Source of the DNA: an uncultured Flavobacteriales bacterium
GTDB lineage: Bacteria > Bacteroidota > Bacteroidia > Palsa-965
DNA: 29,883 bases
Reading direction: 5' to 3'
Assembly: GCA_946478675.1 (NCBI GenBank)
Contig: CAMLEF010000011.1
Location: forward strand, 1-29,883
The notes below the pieces were generated by a model. It was not told where the DNA came from, did not search any database, and saw nothing but the letters and a program-made list of their open reading frames with translations. This document shows positions 16,437-24,415 of the stretch, piece after piece. How positions within the stretch are numbered: position 1 is the stretch's first letter; every line of letters begins with the position of its first letter. The translations under genes were made by a program, and so were the position numbers.

Positions 16437-16444
16437 CAAAGGTA
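16437..16444 (-). promoter_or_regulatory. Probable -7 box of the rluB promoter
   Basis: TACCTTTG on the minus strand, a full consensus match, 18 bases before the ATG at 16418. A -33 TTTG at standard distance is not evident. Confidence 0.55.
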
Positions 16445-16460
16445 GGGCTATTCCTTCAAA

Positions 16461-16595
16461 GGGTTACGAATTACGAATCAATACGAATATCCGAATCATC
16501 AATAGGATGTAATTGAAGAATAGGCATGGACTTGCGAATCCCGCACAAGCAGTTGCCCATTCGTACTATTCGTAATGATTCGCTATTCGTAACCC
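16461..16595. repeat. ATTCG-rich palindromic repeat, copy 1
   Basis: Left arm 16461-16500 (GGGTTACGAATTACGAATCA, then ATACGAATATCCGAAT) and right arm 16559-16595 (ATTCGTACTATTCGTAATGA, then TTCGCTATTCGTAACCC) are near reverse complements with a ~58-base middle. With copy 2 it fills the 345-base gap between rluB and ribE. No protein-coding gene or RNA gene is seen in this gap. Confidence 0.8.
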
Positions 16596-16670
16596 CGCAT
16601 CTCTGCTACTACCGCATTCCCATTCTAAGTGTATTAGCGATTCTCAACCACTACAGCAGTAACCATGAAT

Positions 16671-16779
16671 CCGGGTGCGAATTACGAATAGCTACGAATA
16701 TCCGAATCCGAAACGCGTACTTCTGATTGAAGCAGGAGCCATTCGTCTATTCGTAAAGATTCGTTATTCGTGACCCCGA
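16671..16779. repeat. ATTCG-rich palindromic repeat, copy 2, overlapping the ribE 3' end
   Basis: Left arm about 16671-16708 (GGGTGCGAATTACGAATAGC and on) and right arm about 16741-16776 (ATTCGTCTATTCGTAAAGAT and on) match the arms of copy 1. The right arm enters ribE: its last codons (Gly-His-Glu-stop on the minus strand) are element sequence, since copy 1 has the equivalent GGGGTTACGAATAGCGAAT. Middle sequences of the two copies are unrelated. Confidence 0.8.
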
Positions 16780-17351
16780 AGCATCGCAGCAATATACTTC
16801 CCGACGATATCGAATTCGAGATTCACCAGGTCGCCGGCTTTGAGCGTGTGGAAATTCGTGTGCTCGTAAGTGTACGGAATGATCGCCACGGAAAATTCGC
16901 CCGGCGCGGAATCGACCACCGTCAGGCTCACGCCGTTCACGCAGATCGAACCTTTCGCAACGGTAACGCCCGCGGATTTTTCATAATGAAACGCGAACCG
17001 CCAGCTGCCGTTGTCTTCGCTGACGGAAACACATTTGCCGGTCGTGTCCGTATGCCCCTGCACGATGTGCCCGTCGAGGCGATCACCGACTTTGACGCAG
17101 CGCTCGAGGTTGACGATCGTTCCCGGCTGCCATTTGCCGAGATGGGTTTTCTGCAGCGTCTCGGCGATCGCGGTCACCGTGTAATGCGTTTCGGTAATGT
17201 TCACCACCGTCAGGCAAACGCCGTTGTGCGCGATACTTTGATCGATCTTCAACTCTGCGAGGAAAGGCGCCTGCACGTCGAAATGCACATTGCTGTTTTC
17301 TTCGCGGCGGCCGACAACCTTGCCCAATGCTTCGATAATTCCGGTGAACAT
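16764..17351 (-). CDS. ribE: Riboflavin synthase, alpha subunit
   Basis: Converts two molecules of 6,7-dimethyl-8-ribityllumazine into riboflavin plus the pyrimidinedione, the last step of riboflavin synthesis. The start is the ATG at 17351, giving the family's hallmark N-terminus MFTGIIEALGKV. A longer open frame to 17426 would run into the neighbouring palindrome. The 195 residues hold two lumazine-binding repeats: the first contains SIAHNGVCLTVV and the second SICVNGVSLTVV, each followed by the typical beta-barrel, with the linker LERCVKVGDRLDGHIVQGHT. Proteins of this family usually end just after VGKY....L. Here the tail LRGHE is encoded in an ATTCG-type repeat. The TACTTTTG box ends only five bases before the ATG, so the mRNA may be nearly leaderless. 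Confidence 0.97.
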   Translation of the reverse strand: MFTGIIEALGKVVGRREENSNVHFDVQAPFLAELKIDQSIAHNGVCLTVVNITETHYTVTAIAETLQKTHLGKWQPGTIVNLERCVKVGDRLDGHIVQGHTDTTGKCVSVSEDNGSWRFAFHYEKSAGVTVAKGSICVNGVSLTVVDSAPGEFSVAIIPYTYEHTNFHTLKAGDLVNLEFDIVGKYIAAMLRGHE

Positions 17352-17356
17352 GGGAA

Positions 17357-17364
17357 CAAAAGTA
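17357..17364 (-). promoter_or_regulatory. Probable -7 box of ribE
   Basis: The minus strand reads TACTTTTG, a full TAnnTTTG match, with only TTCCC between it and the ATG. If used, transcription would start at or beside the start codon. A chance match cannot be excluded. Confidence 0.4.
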
Positions 17365-17384
17365 GGAATTAGCCTGCTGCTGCG

Positions 17385-17427
17385 AGTGTCAGACTGAGTA
17401 GCCGGAGGCGTATCGAAGGCTGACACT
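17385..17427 (-). repeat. Stop-adjacent palindromic element, copy C
   Basis: Arms 17385-17395 and 17417-17427 (AGTGTCAG / CTGACACT plus an inner pair, one mismatch) flank a 21-base loop at 17396-17416 that is identical to the loop of copy B. The arm ends one base from the stop codon of the CHU_C gene (17429-17431). Orientation relative to that gene is the same as in copies A and B. Here the arms do not enter the coding sequence. Confidence 0.85.
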
Positions 17428-17428
17428 T

Positions 17429-20134
17429 TTAATGGAACTGGCCGATGTCTTTGCCGAAGAGATGCACGAAGCCTTTCAGCTCACGCGGCACCACGCCCTG
17501 CAGTCGAACTTCATTGACAATGCAGGTGTAATAGTAAACGCCGTCGGTGCAGAGCTTGCCGGATTTCATGTCGCGGCCGTCCCAGTTCACGTCGGGGTTC
17601 GTCGTTTCGTACACCAGCGTTCCCCAGCGATCGTAGATCTTGATGTCGACGTCTTTCACGTTGCGGTACGGGAACGGAATGAAGAGATCATTCGTGCCGT
17701 CGCCGTTCGGGGTAAAGACGTTCGGGAGCTCGTACGTCGGGCAGTTGTCGACGCAAACGATATTGCTGTTTGCGCTTTCATTGCCGAACGTATCCAATGC
17801 GGTGATCGCATAGCATCCCGCCACGGAGAACAGGTTCGTGTAGCTGATCGTTGTGTCGGAAGGATTGCTGATCGTGCCGATGAGCGTGAGCGGATCTCCT
17901 TCGACGGCGCTGTACCAGATGTGATAAAGCACAACATCGTCCGTTCCGCAATTCATGTTCATCGGGTTGGTCCAGAAGAGCTGGTTCAGTCCCTGGTAGC
18001 AGTTCGAATTCACCGTCAGCTGCGGCGCGCAGGGCGGCGTAAGGTCGACGGGCGTTGCACACGATTCCTGTGAACGGTTGTACATCACCGGCGGCAATGT
18101 CGGGTTGAAATACGAGCCGTGCGCGGTCACGAAATAGCAATACGTCGTGTCGTTGAACAGGCTGTCGTCGACGTACGTGTTGCCGTTCGCCAGCGCGATC
18201 GAATCCCAGGCCAGCGTAATATGATTCTGCCGGTAGATCGCAAATTCGTAGTTCGTCCACGGCACCACGTATTGCCAGCTCAGCGTGACGGTATTGTCCG
18301 AAGGCGTCGTGGTGAGAAAGACGGAAGACGCGGGCTGGCAATTGCCGATCGGGTCCGTTCCGCCGCCGGCTGCGAAAATGAGACGGTAGCTGTAAGCGGT
18401 GCCCGCCGTGTTCAGGGCGTTATCGGTGTAAGACGAAGGAAGCTGGTAGAAACCGTTAACTGTAAACGTGGTTACGGTCGTCGCGTTGGCGGCTACGAAA
18501 TTCAGGCCGGTACAGCGTTGCAGCTCGAGCGAGTAGGGGCCCGGATGCGCGATCGTATCGAAGTCGATGCCGTTCGCCAGCGCGTTGATCCAGCGCACGA
18601 AGATCTGGTTGCTGCTGCCGGTGTTCATCACGTCGACGTTGGTAATAACAGGAACGTCGCGCTTCAGTTCGCTGCAGTTTTCCGGCGAAGCATAGCTTTC
18701 TGCGCCATCGTTGAAATACGCGCACACACGGTAGCAGTAGTCAACACCCGGGATCAGCCCGACGCCGCCGTTGTTGTCGATGAACGTCGTGTTCGTAATG
18801 CCGCTGACGGTTCCGATCTGCACGAAGCCGGTGTAAGCAGGAACGCCGGTCTCGCACTGCGACGGGTTCCAGCCGCTCGGTCCCTGTCGCCGGAAAATTT
18901 TATAGCCTTTGCAGAAGTTCGTCACCGGGTCGCAGGGATTTTGTCCCCAGTCGAGATGCATCGTCGAGCCTTGCGGATTCACGTTCAGGAATGCCGGCCC
19001 CGGCGAAACGACGGTAATGTTCACCGATTCGATATCCGTGAGCGGCACCTGGTTGTCGTCTCGCGCTTTGAACGTTACCGTCCACGGCTGCAGGCGCACT
19101 TCGTTGCAGTTGGTGTTCCAGTTGAAAACGGGTTGCGGGCTGAACGGCGTAGGCAGCGGTGTGCCGGTTTGCGTGAGCGTGGAGGGCGGCGTAGTCGTAA
19201 ACGGTCCGCCGAAACCGGTGAGCGTTACGTTGTCGGCATCCGGATCGGTAACGGGGAAGCTGAAGTTCACGCTTTGTCCTGCGTCGACACAAAGATCCTG
19301 CAGGTCGGGAATGTCGGGATTGTTGTTGTTGCAGTTCGCGATGACTTCGATATTCATATCGCGCAGCACGGTGCCGATCTTGTAATACCCGCTCGGGAAA
19401 TGGTGCCACTCATCGATCTGCACGATGAGGTTGTATTTGCCGGGCTGCTGCGGCGAGCACCAGGAAAGGTCGCCGGTCACCGGGTCGATCGTCATTGTGC
19501 CGCCGCCGGCATTCGCAGGAAGCGTATAGCCTGCAATGACCTGCCCGTTTGTGTCGAGGCACTGGCCGATGCTGAAGGAAAGGCTGTCGTTATCCGGATC
19601 GACGGCGCCGGGATTGTGATAAAAGCAATGGCCGAGGCAGGCTTTGTCGAGCGGGAGGCTGGTGAGCGTCGGCGTAGAGTTGCAGCCGATGGTGGGATCG
19701 ACGATGATATTCGTTTGCAGGTAAAAAGGAACGTTCACCGAATTGGGAATGTTCACGATGCCGGCCACGCGATTCGGGTCGCTGATGGAAACGTTGTACC
19801 CACCGGGGCCGCTCGGGCCGAAGTAAGTGTGCTGGCCCTGGTAAATGTTCATTTTGATATTCGGATACTGCGGCACCTGCTCGATGCCACCGTGCGGACA
19901 GCTGCCGAACGGACTGCCGTTGGTGCGCGGAATAACCGTTTGAATGCCGTCGCCCCAATCCACCGTCAGCTCGCAACGATCCGCAGGGCTGAGCATGTTG
20001 GTGTAGGTGTTGACCGTTACCTCGTACGTAAGTCCGTCCACGCAGCGTACGGTGATCTCACCCGCGATGTTGTGCGTTGCATGCAGGAAAGTTGCAACAA
20101 ACAGGGTTAAGGTGAGGAGCAGTAATCGTTTCAT
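17429..20134 (-). CDS. Secreted multidomain protein with T9SS type B (CHU_C) sorting domain
   Basis: 901 residues. The signal peptide (MKRLLLLTLTLFVATFLHA) is followed by THNIAGEITVRCVDGLTYEV and TVDWGDGIQTVIPR, a start I recognise from a common Bacteroidota family of large cell-surface proteins. The middle has PKD/cadherin-like segments (DPDNDSLSFSI, DPDADNVTLTGF) and fibronectin III-like units (LNVNPQGSTMHLDWGQNPCD, SDNTVTLSWQYVVPWTNYEF). The last ~90 residues are the gliding-motility-associated C-terminal domain: LPNVFTPNGDGTNDLFIPF from about residue 803, then VDIKIYDRWGTLVYETTNPD and DGVYYYTCIV. This domain directs export through the type IX secretion system and attachment to the surface. 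The function beyond being an adhesin-like surface protein is unknown. Start three bases after the lipoprotein stop, so one operon. Confidence 0.94.
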   Translation of the reverse strand: MKRLLLLTLTLFVATFLHATHNIAGEITVRCVDGLTYEVTVNTYTNMLSPADRCELTVDWGDGIQTVIPRTNGSPFGSCPHGGIEQVPQYPNIKMNIYQGQHTYFGPSGPGGYNVSISDPNRVAGIVNIPNSVNVPFYLQTNIIVDPTIGCNSTPTLTSLPLDKACLGHCFYHNPGAVDPDNDSLSFSIGQCLDTNGQVIAGYTLPANAGGGTMTIDPVTGDLSWCSPQQPGKYNLIVQIDEWHHFPSGYYKIGTVLRDMNIEVIANCNNNNPDIPDLQDLCVDAGQSVNFSFPVTDPDADNVTLTGFGGPFTTTPPSTLTQTGTPLPTPFSPQPVFNWNTNCNEVRLQPWTVTFKARDDNQVPLTDIESVNITVVSPGPAFLNVNPQGSTMHLDWGQNPCDPVTNFCKGYKIFRRQGPSGWNPSQCETGVPAYTGFVQIGTVSGITNTTFIDNNGGVGLIPGVDYCYRVCAYFNDGAESYASPENCSELKRDVPVITNVDVMNTGSSNQIFVRWINALANGIDFDTIAHPGPYSLELQRCTGLNFVAANATTVTTFTVNGFYQLPSSYTDNALNTAGTAYSYRLIFAAGGGTDPIGNCQPASSVFLTTTPSDNTVTLSWQYVVPWTNYEFAIYRQNHITLAWDSIALANGNTYVDDSLFNDTTYCYFVTAHGSYFNPTLPPVMYNRSQESCATPVDLTPPCAPQLTVNSNCYQGLNQLFWTNPMNMNCGTDDVVLYHIWYSAVEGDPLTLIGTISNPSDTTISYTNLFSVAGCYAITALDTFGNESANSNIVCVDNCPTYELPNVFTPNGDGTNDLFIPFPYRNVKDVDIKIYDRWGTLVYETTNPDVNWDGRDMKSGKLCTDGVYYYTCIVNEVRLQGVVPRELKGFVHLFGKDIGQFH

Positions 20135-20137
20135 GCG

Positions 20138-20623
20138 TCAGGGAAGTAATACCACTTCGGGCGTGCGGACATACGGGCTCTTGTGCCGGGAGTTGTCGAT
20201 GAGCACGGCGTTGAACTGCACGGTGTCTTCGTTGAGGCGGAGCAGCTGCCGGTTGATCGTGAGATAAATTTCACCTTCGAGGCCGGACTGCCCGGCGGTG
20301 AGGTGCGGAATGCGGTATTTATACTGGAGCGAATCCCACGAGGTAGAATTCACCTGGTACATCAGCGGGCCCCAGGCGCCGGTAGCAGGATCGCGATGGT
20401 ACACGGTCAGCAGCATGTTCTTCGTGGTGTCCGTTACGCTCACGCCGATGTCGCCGTCGCCGTCGGTGAAATTGAAGACCACCTGCAACGTATCGCTGCT
20501 CTGCGGTTGCTGATATTCTTTGAAGGAAAGCGCAGGCTCGGCAGGAAATACGGGATCAGGCTTGCATCCGAAAAGAGACACGAGCGCCACGATAATGAAA
20601 GCTGTTCCGTAAAACCGGTTCAT
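20138..20623 (-). CDS. Lipoprotein paired with the CHU_C protein
   Basis: 161 residues from the ATG at 20623. The lipoprotein signal is MNRFYGTAFIIVALVSLFGC with the acylated Cys at residue 20. The mature part begins KPDPVFPAEPALSF and contains FNFTDGDGDIGVSVTDTTKN, an aspartate-rich turn suggestive of calcium binding, and ends HKSPYVRTPEVVLLP. The open frame continues upstream to 20701, but a perfect promoter box lies at 20651-20658, inside that extension, and the signal peptide begins at 20623. Genes of this type, carrying the DGDGDIG phrase, are in my recollection regularly found just before CHU_C genes in Bacteroidota. The role is unknown; attachment or assembly of the secreted partner is a guess. 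Confidence 0.9.
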   Translation of the reverse strand: MNRFYGTAFIIVALVSLFGCKPDPVFPAEPALSFKEYQQPQSSDTLQVVFNFTDGDGDIGVSVTDTTKNMLLTVYHRDPATGAWGPLMYQVNSTSWDSLQYKYRIPHLTAGQSGLEGEIYLTINRQLLRLNEDTVQFNAVLIDNSRHKSPYVRTPEVVLLP

Positions 20624-20650
20624 TCGTTTGCCTTTAGAAGGGGGTAAATT

Positions 20651-20658
20651 CAAAGGTA
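20651..20658 (-). promoter_or_regulatory. Promoter of the lipoprotein-CHU_C operon (-7 box)
   Basis: TACCTTTG on the minus strand (full match), with an ATTG about 20 bases further upstream that fits the -33 TTTG in three of four bases. It ends 27 bases before the ATG at 20623 and argues against the longer start at 20701. Confidence 0.6.
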
Positions 20659-20878
20659 AGCTAAGTTTTGGGTTTTGACAATGGAGAAAACGGCTTTCCA
20701 TGTCGCTTTTACAGGTGGTGGTTCCGGGATGTTAACTGGTGTTAAGGAAAACGGCAAAAAGGATCAAAGCCTGCGCTCCGTCCTGCGTTGATTAGACGCT
20801 ACTGCATGCGAAAGGTTGGTTTAGTCGTCTGGGAAAATTTGTTTATTTGTACCCCCTAACAAATTCAAATTCCCCCTG

Positions 20879-23104
20879 ATGAAAAAACTGTTACCCCTGA
20901 TCATTGCGCTTTTCCCCGTGCTGAAAGGAAATGCGCAATGCGGCCCCCTTTTCAGCGATGATTTCGAAACCGGCGCTCCCTCCGCTTCCTGGAATATTGG
21001 TTCCGGCCACACGATGACCGTCAGCAGCACCGCACCTGCCGCAGGCACCTACAGCATGGACATGACAGGTTCTTCCGTGTTTTATTCCGGCCCGAATGTG
21101 ACGTTCGCTTCTTCGCAGCCGACGTATGTTTCGTGGTGGATCAAAACCAACTCGACCTCCGTTGCCAACGGTTATTTCGTGCTCGGCGATGCGAATATCA
21201 ATTCCGACAACGGCGTGCTTTTCGCGTATTGCAACAGCAACAGCGAACTGCGTTTTTTCGGATCCACCGGCTACAATTACCCGATCTCGGTCAACACCTG
21301 GTACCATGTTGAAGTGATGAACATCAACTGGACCGCGCGCACGATGGACATTTACGTGAACAGCACGCTGATCCTCACCGCATGGCCGTTCCGTTCCACC
21401 ACGGCTACCTCCGTAGATCGTTTGCACCTCTTCAACCTCAACAGCGCCACTGCTTCGTACGACAATATCCAGATCGGCGGGGGCAATCCGATGGTGCTGT
21501 CCAATACAACGATCTCCCCGCTGTGCAACGGCAACACCAACGGCAGCATCGACCTCACGGTGACCGGCGGCAATTCGCCTTTTACCTACAACTGGAGCAA
21601 CAGCGCCACCACGGAGGATCTCACCAGTCTCGGTGCAGGAACCTACTCGGTGCAGGTCACAGACAACATCGGCTGTACCGGCAATGCCACGGTTACACTC
21701 ACCGAACCGACACTGCTACAAGTTACGTCGTCATCAACGGGCACCAGCTGCATCGGCACATATGACGGCACCCTGTTGGCCACGGTCAGCGGCGGAACGG
21801 GGCCTTACACCTACATGTGGTCGAATGGCGGCAACATGGCTGCGATGAGCAATATTAGCGGCGGCGTGTATACCTGCACGGTGACGGACGTCTACAATTG
21901 CAGCAGCATTTCAAGCACGATCGTTACGCAGCCGCCGGCAATCACGACAACTTTCAGCAACCTGTCGCCGCTTTGTAATGGTGATGCGAACGGTTCGATA
22001 ACCGCGAACGTCAGCGGCGGGACACCGGGTTATACGTATGCCTGGTCGAACAGCGGAACGACCTCAACGATCTCTGGTCTCGGCGCAGGATCATACAGCC
22101 TTACGATCACCGATGCGAACAACTGCACCGCGACGAATTCCATCACGCTGACGGAACCGGCCGCGCTGTCGGCAGTTCCGACCTCGACGCCGACTTCCTG
22201 TAACAGCACGTGCGACGGCATGGCGGATGTTGGCCCGATGGGAGGAACGGCGCCGTACGCGTATTCCTGGTCGCCCGGCGGACAAACGACGCAGTTTATT
22301 TCCAGCCTGTGCCCCGGCAGCTACACCTGCAACTGGAACGACGCCAATGGCTGCGCGATTATAACCACGGTTACGATCACTGCCCCGGCGGCCATTACGC
22401 TCGCTGTTACCGGCACGGATCCGACAGGCTGCACGACGAATGACGGCAGCGCTGATCTCACCGCGAACGGCGGAACGCCCGGCTACACCTTCAGCTGGTC
22501 GAATACCACGACAACTGAAGACCTTTCGGGCCTCGGCGCCGGAACGTATGACGTGGTCGTCACGGACGCGGCAGGCTGTTCCGATTCAATTTCAGTAACG
22601 CTGAACAACCCGAATCCGCCGGCGGTTACGATCGTGTTTTCGCAGGATACCTTCTGCCAGGCCGATGCCGGCGCCACACTCACGGGCGGACTTCCTGCAG
22701 GCGGCACCTGGTCGGGCCCGGGCGTGAGCGGAAGCACGTTTACGCCTTCGAACGCAGCGTTGGGCGCCAATGCGATCACGTACACGTACACGGATGCGGG
22801 CGGCTGCACAGGATCGAACACCTCGAACATTTTTGTTTCGGGATGTGTCGGCATGGCTGAGCTGACCAACGGCAGTTATTCCATTTATCCGAACCCGAAC
22901 AACGGAACGTTCGTTGTAGAATACCCGTCGTTCAGCACGGCTTTCCCGCTGGTGATGTACAACGCGCTCGGTGAGCAAACGGGTTTGTGGATGATGAACA
23001 GCAATCGCGAGACGATCGATATGCAATCGCTTCCTGCGGGAGTTTACCTGTTGCAACTGCGCACGCCGGAAGGGATGAAGACGGAGCGGATGGTGAAGAA
23101 CTGA
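20879..23104 (+). CDS. SprB-repeat surface protein with T9SS type A sorting domain
   Basis: 741 residues, secreted and probably surface-bound. Signal peptide MKKLLPLIIALFPVLKGNAQ. Residues ~25-200 form a lectin/LamG-like sandwich (CGPLFSDDFETGAPSASWNI, then WYHVEVMNINWTARTMDIYV). Five SprB-type repeats of about 75 residues follow (~205-580), each with the pattern C.G..NGS.....GG..PYTY.WSN....  ...GAGTYS..VTD..GC, as in the gliding adhesin SprB. A further Ig-like segment has GGTWSGPGVSGSTFTPSNA. The last ~75 residues are a type A sorting domain (YSIYPNPNNGTFVVEYP, then LPAGVYLLQLRTPEGMKTER). The protein is much shorter than the giant SprB, so it is a SprB-repeat protein and not SprB itself. 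It stands alone, divergent from the lipoprotein operon, with its own terminator. Confidence 0.94.
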   Translation: MKKLLPLIIALFPVLKGNAQCGPLFSDDFETGAPSASWNIGSGHTMTVSSTAPAAGTYSMDMTGSSVFYSGPNVTFASSQPTYVSWWIKTNSTSVANGYFVLGDANINSDNGVLFAYCNSNSELRFFGSTGYNYPISVNTWYHVEVMNINWTARTMDIYVNSTLILTAWPFRSTTATSVDRLHLFNLNSATASYDNIQIGGGNPMVLSNTTISPLCNGNTNGSIDLTVTGGNSPFTYNWSNSATTEDLTSLGAGTYSVQVTDNIGCTGNATVTLTEPTLLQVTSSSTGTSCIGTYDGTLLATVSGGTGPYTYMWSNGGNMAAMSNISGGVYTCTVTDVYNCSSISSTIVTQPPAITTTFSNLSPLCNGDANGSITANVSGGTPGYTYAWSNSGTTSTISGLGAGSYSLTITDANNCTATNSITLTEPAALSAVPTSTPTSCNSTCDGMADVGPMGGTAPYAYSWSPGGQTTQFISSLCPGSYTCNWNDANGCAIITTVTITAPAAITLAVTGTDPTGCTTNDGSADLTANGGTPGYTFSWSNTTTTEDLSGLGAGTYDVVVTDAAGCSDSISVTLNNPNPPAVTIVFSQDTFCQADAGATLTGGLPAGGTWSGPGVSGSTFTPSNAALGANAITYTYTDAGGCTGSNTSNIFVSGCVGMAELTNGSYSIYPNPNNGTFVVEYPSFSTAFPLVMYNALGEQTGLWMMNSNRETIDMQSLPAGVYLLQLRTPEGMKTERMVKN

Positions 23105-23122
23105 CGGCAGAATTCAAGGTAT

Positions 23123-23168
23123 AAAACAAGAATCCCAAACTTCAGACGAGGTTTGGGATTCTTGTTTT
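23123..23168. terminator. Bidirectional terminator between the SprB-repeat gene and mqnC
   Basis: AAACAAGAATCCCAAAC (23124-23140) pairs perfectly with 23151-23167, and one more A-T pair extends it to 18 bp; loop of 10 bases. It is followed by T-rich sequence on the plus strand (TTTTTATC) and preceded by A-rich sequence, so it can serve both convergent genes. Confidence 0.88.
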
Positions 23169-23183
23169 TATCAAAAATAATTT

Positions 23184-24308
23184 TCAATAATTAATCACCT
23201 GCTCCTCGATCGTTGCCGGCAGCTCGCGGTATTCGTACTGCTGGTTGCGCAGCTTCGGTGTGAATCCCGCATCTGCGATCGCTTTCTGGATGCTTTTGTA
23301 CGTGAAGCGGTGCGGCGCGCCGGCGGCAGAAACCACGTTCTCTTCGATCATGATCGAGCCGAAGTCGTTGGCGCCTGCGTGGAGGCACAGCTGCGCGACT
23401 TCTTTGCCGACCGTCAGCCACGACACGCCGATGTTCTCGATGTTCGGCAGCATGATGCGGCTCATGGCGATCATACGGATGTATTCGTCGCCGCTGACGC
23501 TGTTCTTCACGCCTTTCACGCGGCGCAGCAACGTTCCGTCGTCCTGGAACGGCCACTGGATAAACGCGATGAAGCCTTTCGAGTTTGCCGGTTTTTCGCT
23601 CTGCACCTGCCGCAGCCACACCATGTGCTCGAAGCGTTCGTAAACGGTTTCGATATGGCCGAACATCATCGTGGCGGAAGTCGTCAGGCCGAGCTGGTGG
23701 GCGGCGCGCATCACGTCGAGCCATTCGCGGCCGGAGCATTTTCCTTTCGAGATGAGGCGACGCACGCGGTCGTTGAGAATTTCAGCGCCGGCTCCCGGGA
23801 GTGAGTCGAGCCCGGCTTCCATCAGCGTTTTCAGCACTTCGGTGTGCGTGCTTTTCTCGAGCTTGGTGATGTGCGCGATCTCGGGAGGCCCGAGCGAATG
23901 CAGTTTCAGATTCGGGTACAATCGCTTCAGCTCACGGAAAAGATCGGCGTAGTAGTTCAGGCCGAGATCGGGATGGTGGCCGCCCTGCAGCAGCAGCTGT
24001 TCGCCGCCGTAACGGAACGTCTCTTCGATCTTGCGCTTGTACGTTTCGATATCGGTGATGTAAGCTTCGGCGTGACCGGGAATGCGGTAGAAGTTGCAGA
24101 ACTTGCAGTTGGCGATGCAAACGTTCGTCGTATTCAGGTTGCGGTCGATGATCCACGTCACGTCGTTGCCGGGCTTTTTCTTCTTCCGGATCTCGTTGGC
24201 TACGAACATCAGCTCGGCCGTCGGCACCTGTTCAAAAAGATAGACGCCTTCTTCGATGGAGAGGAAATCCAGCTCCAGCGCGCGTTTCAGTAATTGGTCG
24301 GACTTCAT
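23184..24308 (-). CDS. mqnC: Cyclic dehypoxanthinyl futalosine synthase (radical SAM)
   Basis: Radical SAM enzyme that cyclises dehypoxanthine futalosine in the futalosine route to menaquinone. 374 residues. The [4Fe-4S]/SAM motif is CIANCKFC with Cys64, Cys68 and Cys71. Other typical phrases are LLLQGGHHPDLGLNYYADLF, LHSLGPPEIAHI, LMEAGLDSLPGAGAEIL followed by NDRVRR, SATMMFGHIE, and the C-terminal DFGSIMIEENVVSAAGAPHR. The paralogue MqnE (aminofutalosine synthase) is similar in length; the LDSLPGAGAEIL and FGSIMIEENVVS wording favours MqnC. The start ATG is at 24308. No other mqn gene is in the window, so the pathway genes are scattered. The gene is divergent from the aminopeptidase gene. 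Confidence 0.92.
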   Translation of the reverse strand: MKSDQLLKRALELDFLSIEEGVYLFEQVPTAELMFVANEIRKKKKPGNDVTWIIDRNLNTTNVCIANCKFCNFYRIPGHAEAYITDIETYKRKIEETFRYGGEQLLLQGGHHPDLGLNYYADLFRELKRLYPNLKLHSLGPPEIAHITKLEKSTHTEVLKTLMEAGLDSLPGAGAEILNDRVRRLISKGKCSGREWLDVMRAAHQLGLTTSATMMFGHIETVYERFEHMVWLRQVQSEKPANSKGFIAFIQWPFQDDGTLLRRVKGVKNSVSGDEYIRMIAMSRIMLPNIENIGVSWLTVGKEVAQLCLHAGANDFGSIMIEENVVSAAGAPHRFTYKSIQKAIADAGFTPKLRNQQYEYRELPATIEEQVINY

Positions 24309-24387
24309 GTCTGTAGTGTTTTAACCGGCTGCCCCTGAAAGTTTTCCACCGGCACGATACTTGATCGGGCATTTCCCCGCATTGTAC

Positions 24388-24395
24388 TACTTTTA
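24388..24395 (+). promoter_or_regulatory. Possible -7 box of the aminopeptidase gene
   Basis: TACTTTTA, five of the six fixed bases of TAnnTTTG, ending 20 bases before the ATG at 24416. A TTG lies further upstream at 24361 but the spacing (24 bases) is long. Confidence 0.3.
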
Positions 24396-24415
24396 AGTCC
24401 CCAAAATTACGAAAC

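Noticed and set aside
16419..16763. Small genes in the rluB-ribE spacer
   Set aside because: All open frames there run through the ATTCG palindromes and have low-complexity translations.
18119..20110. Long open frame (663 codons) on the plus strand inside the CHU_C gene
   Set aside because: Same reason: Arg/Val/His-rich shadow of the minus-strand CHU_C gene.
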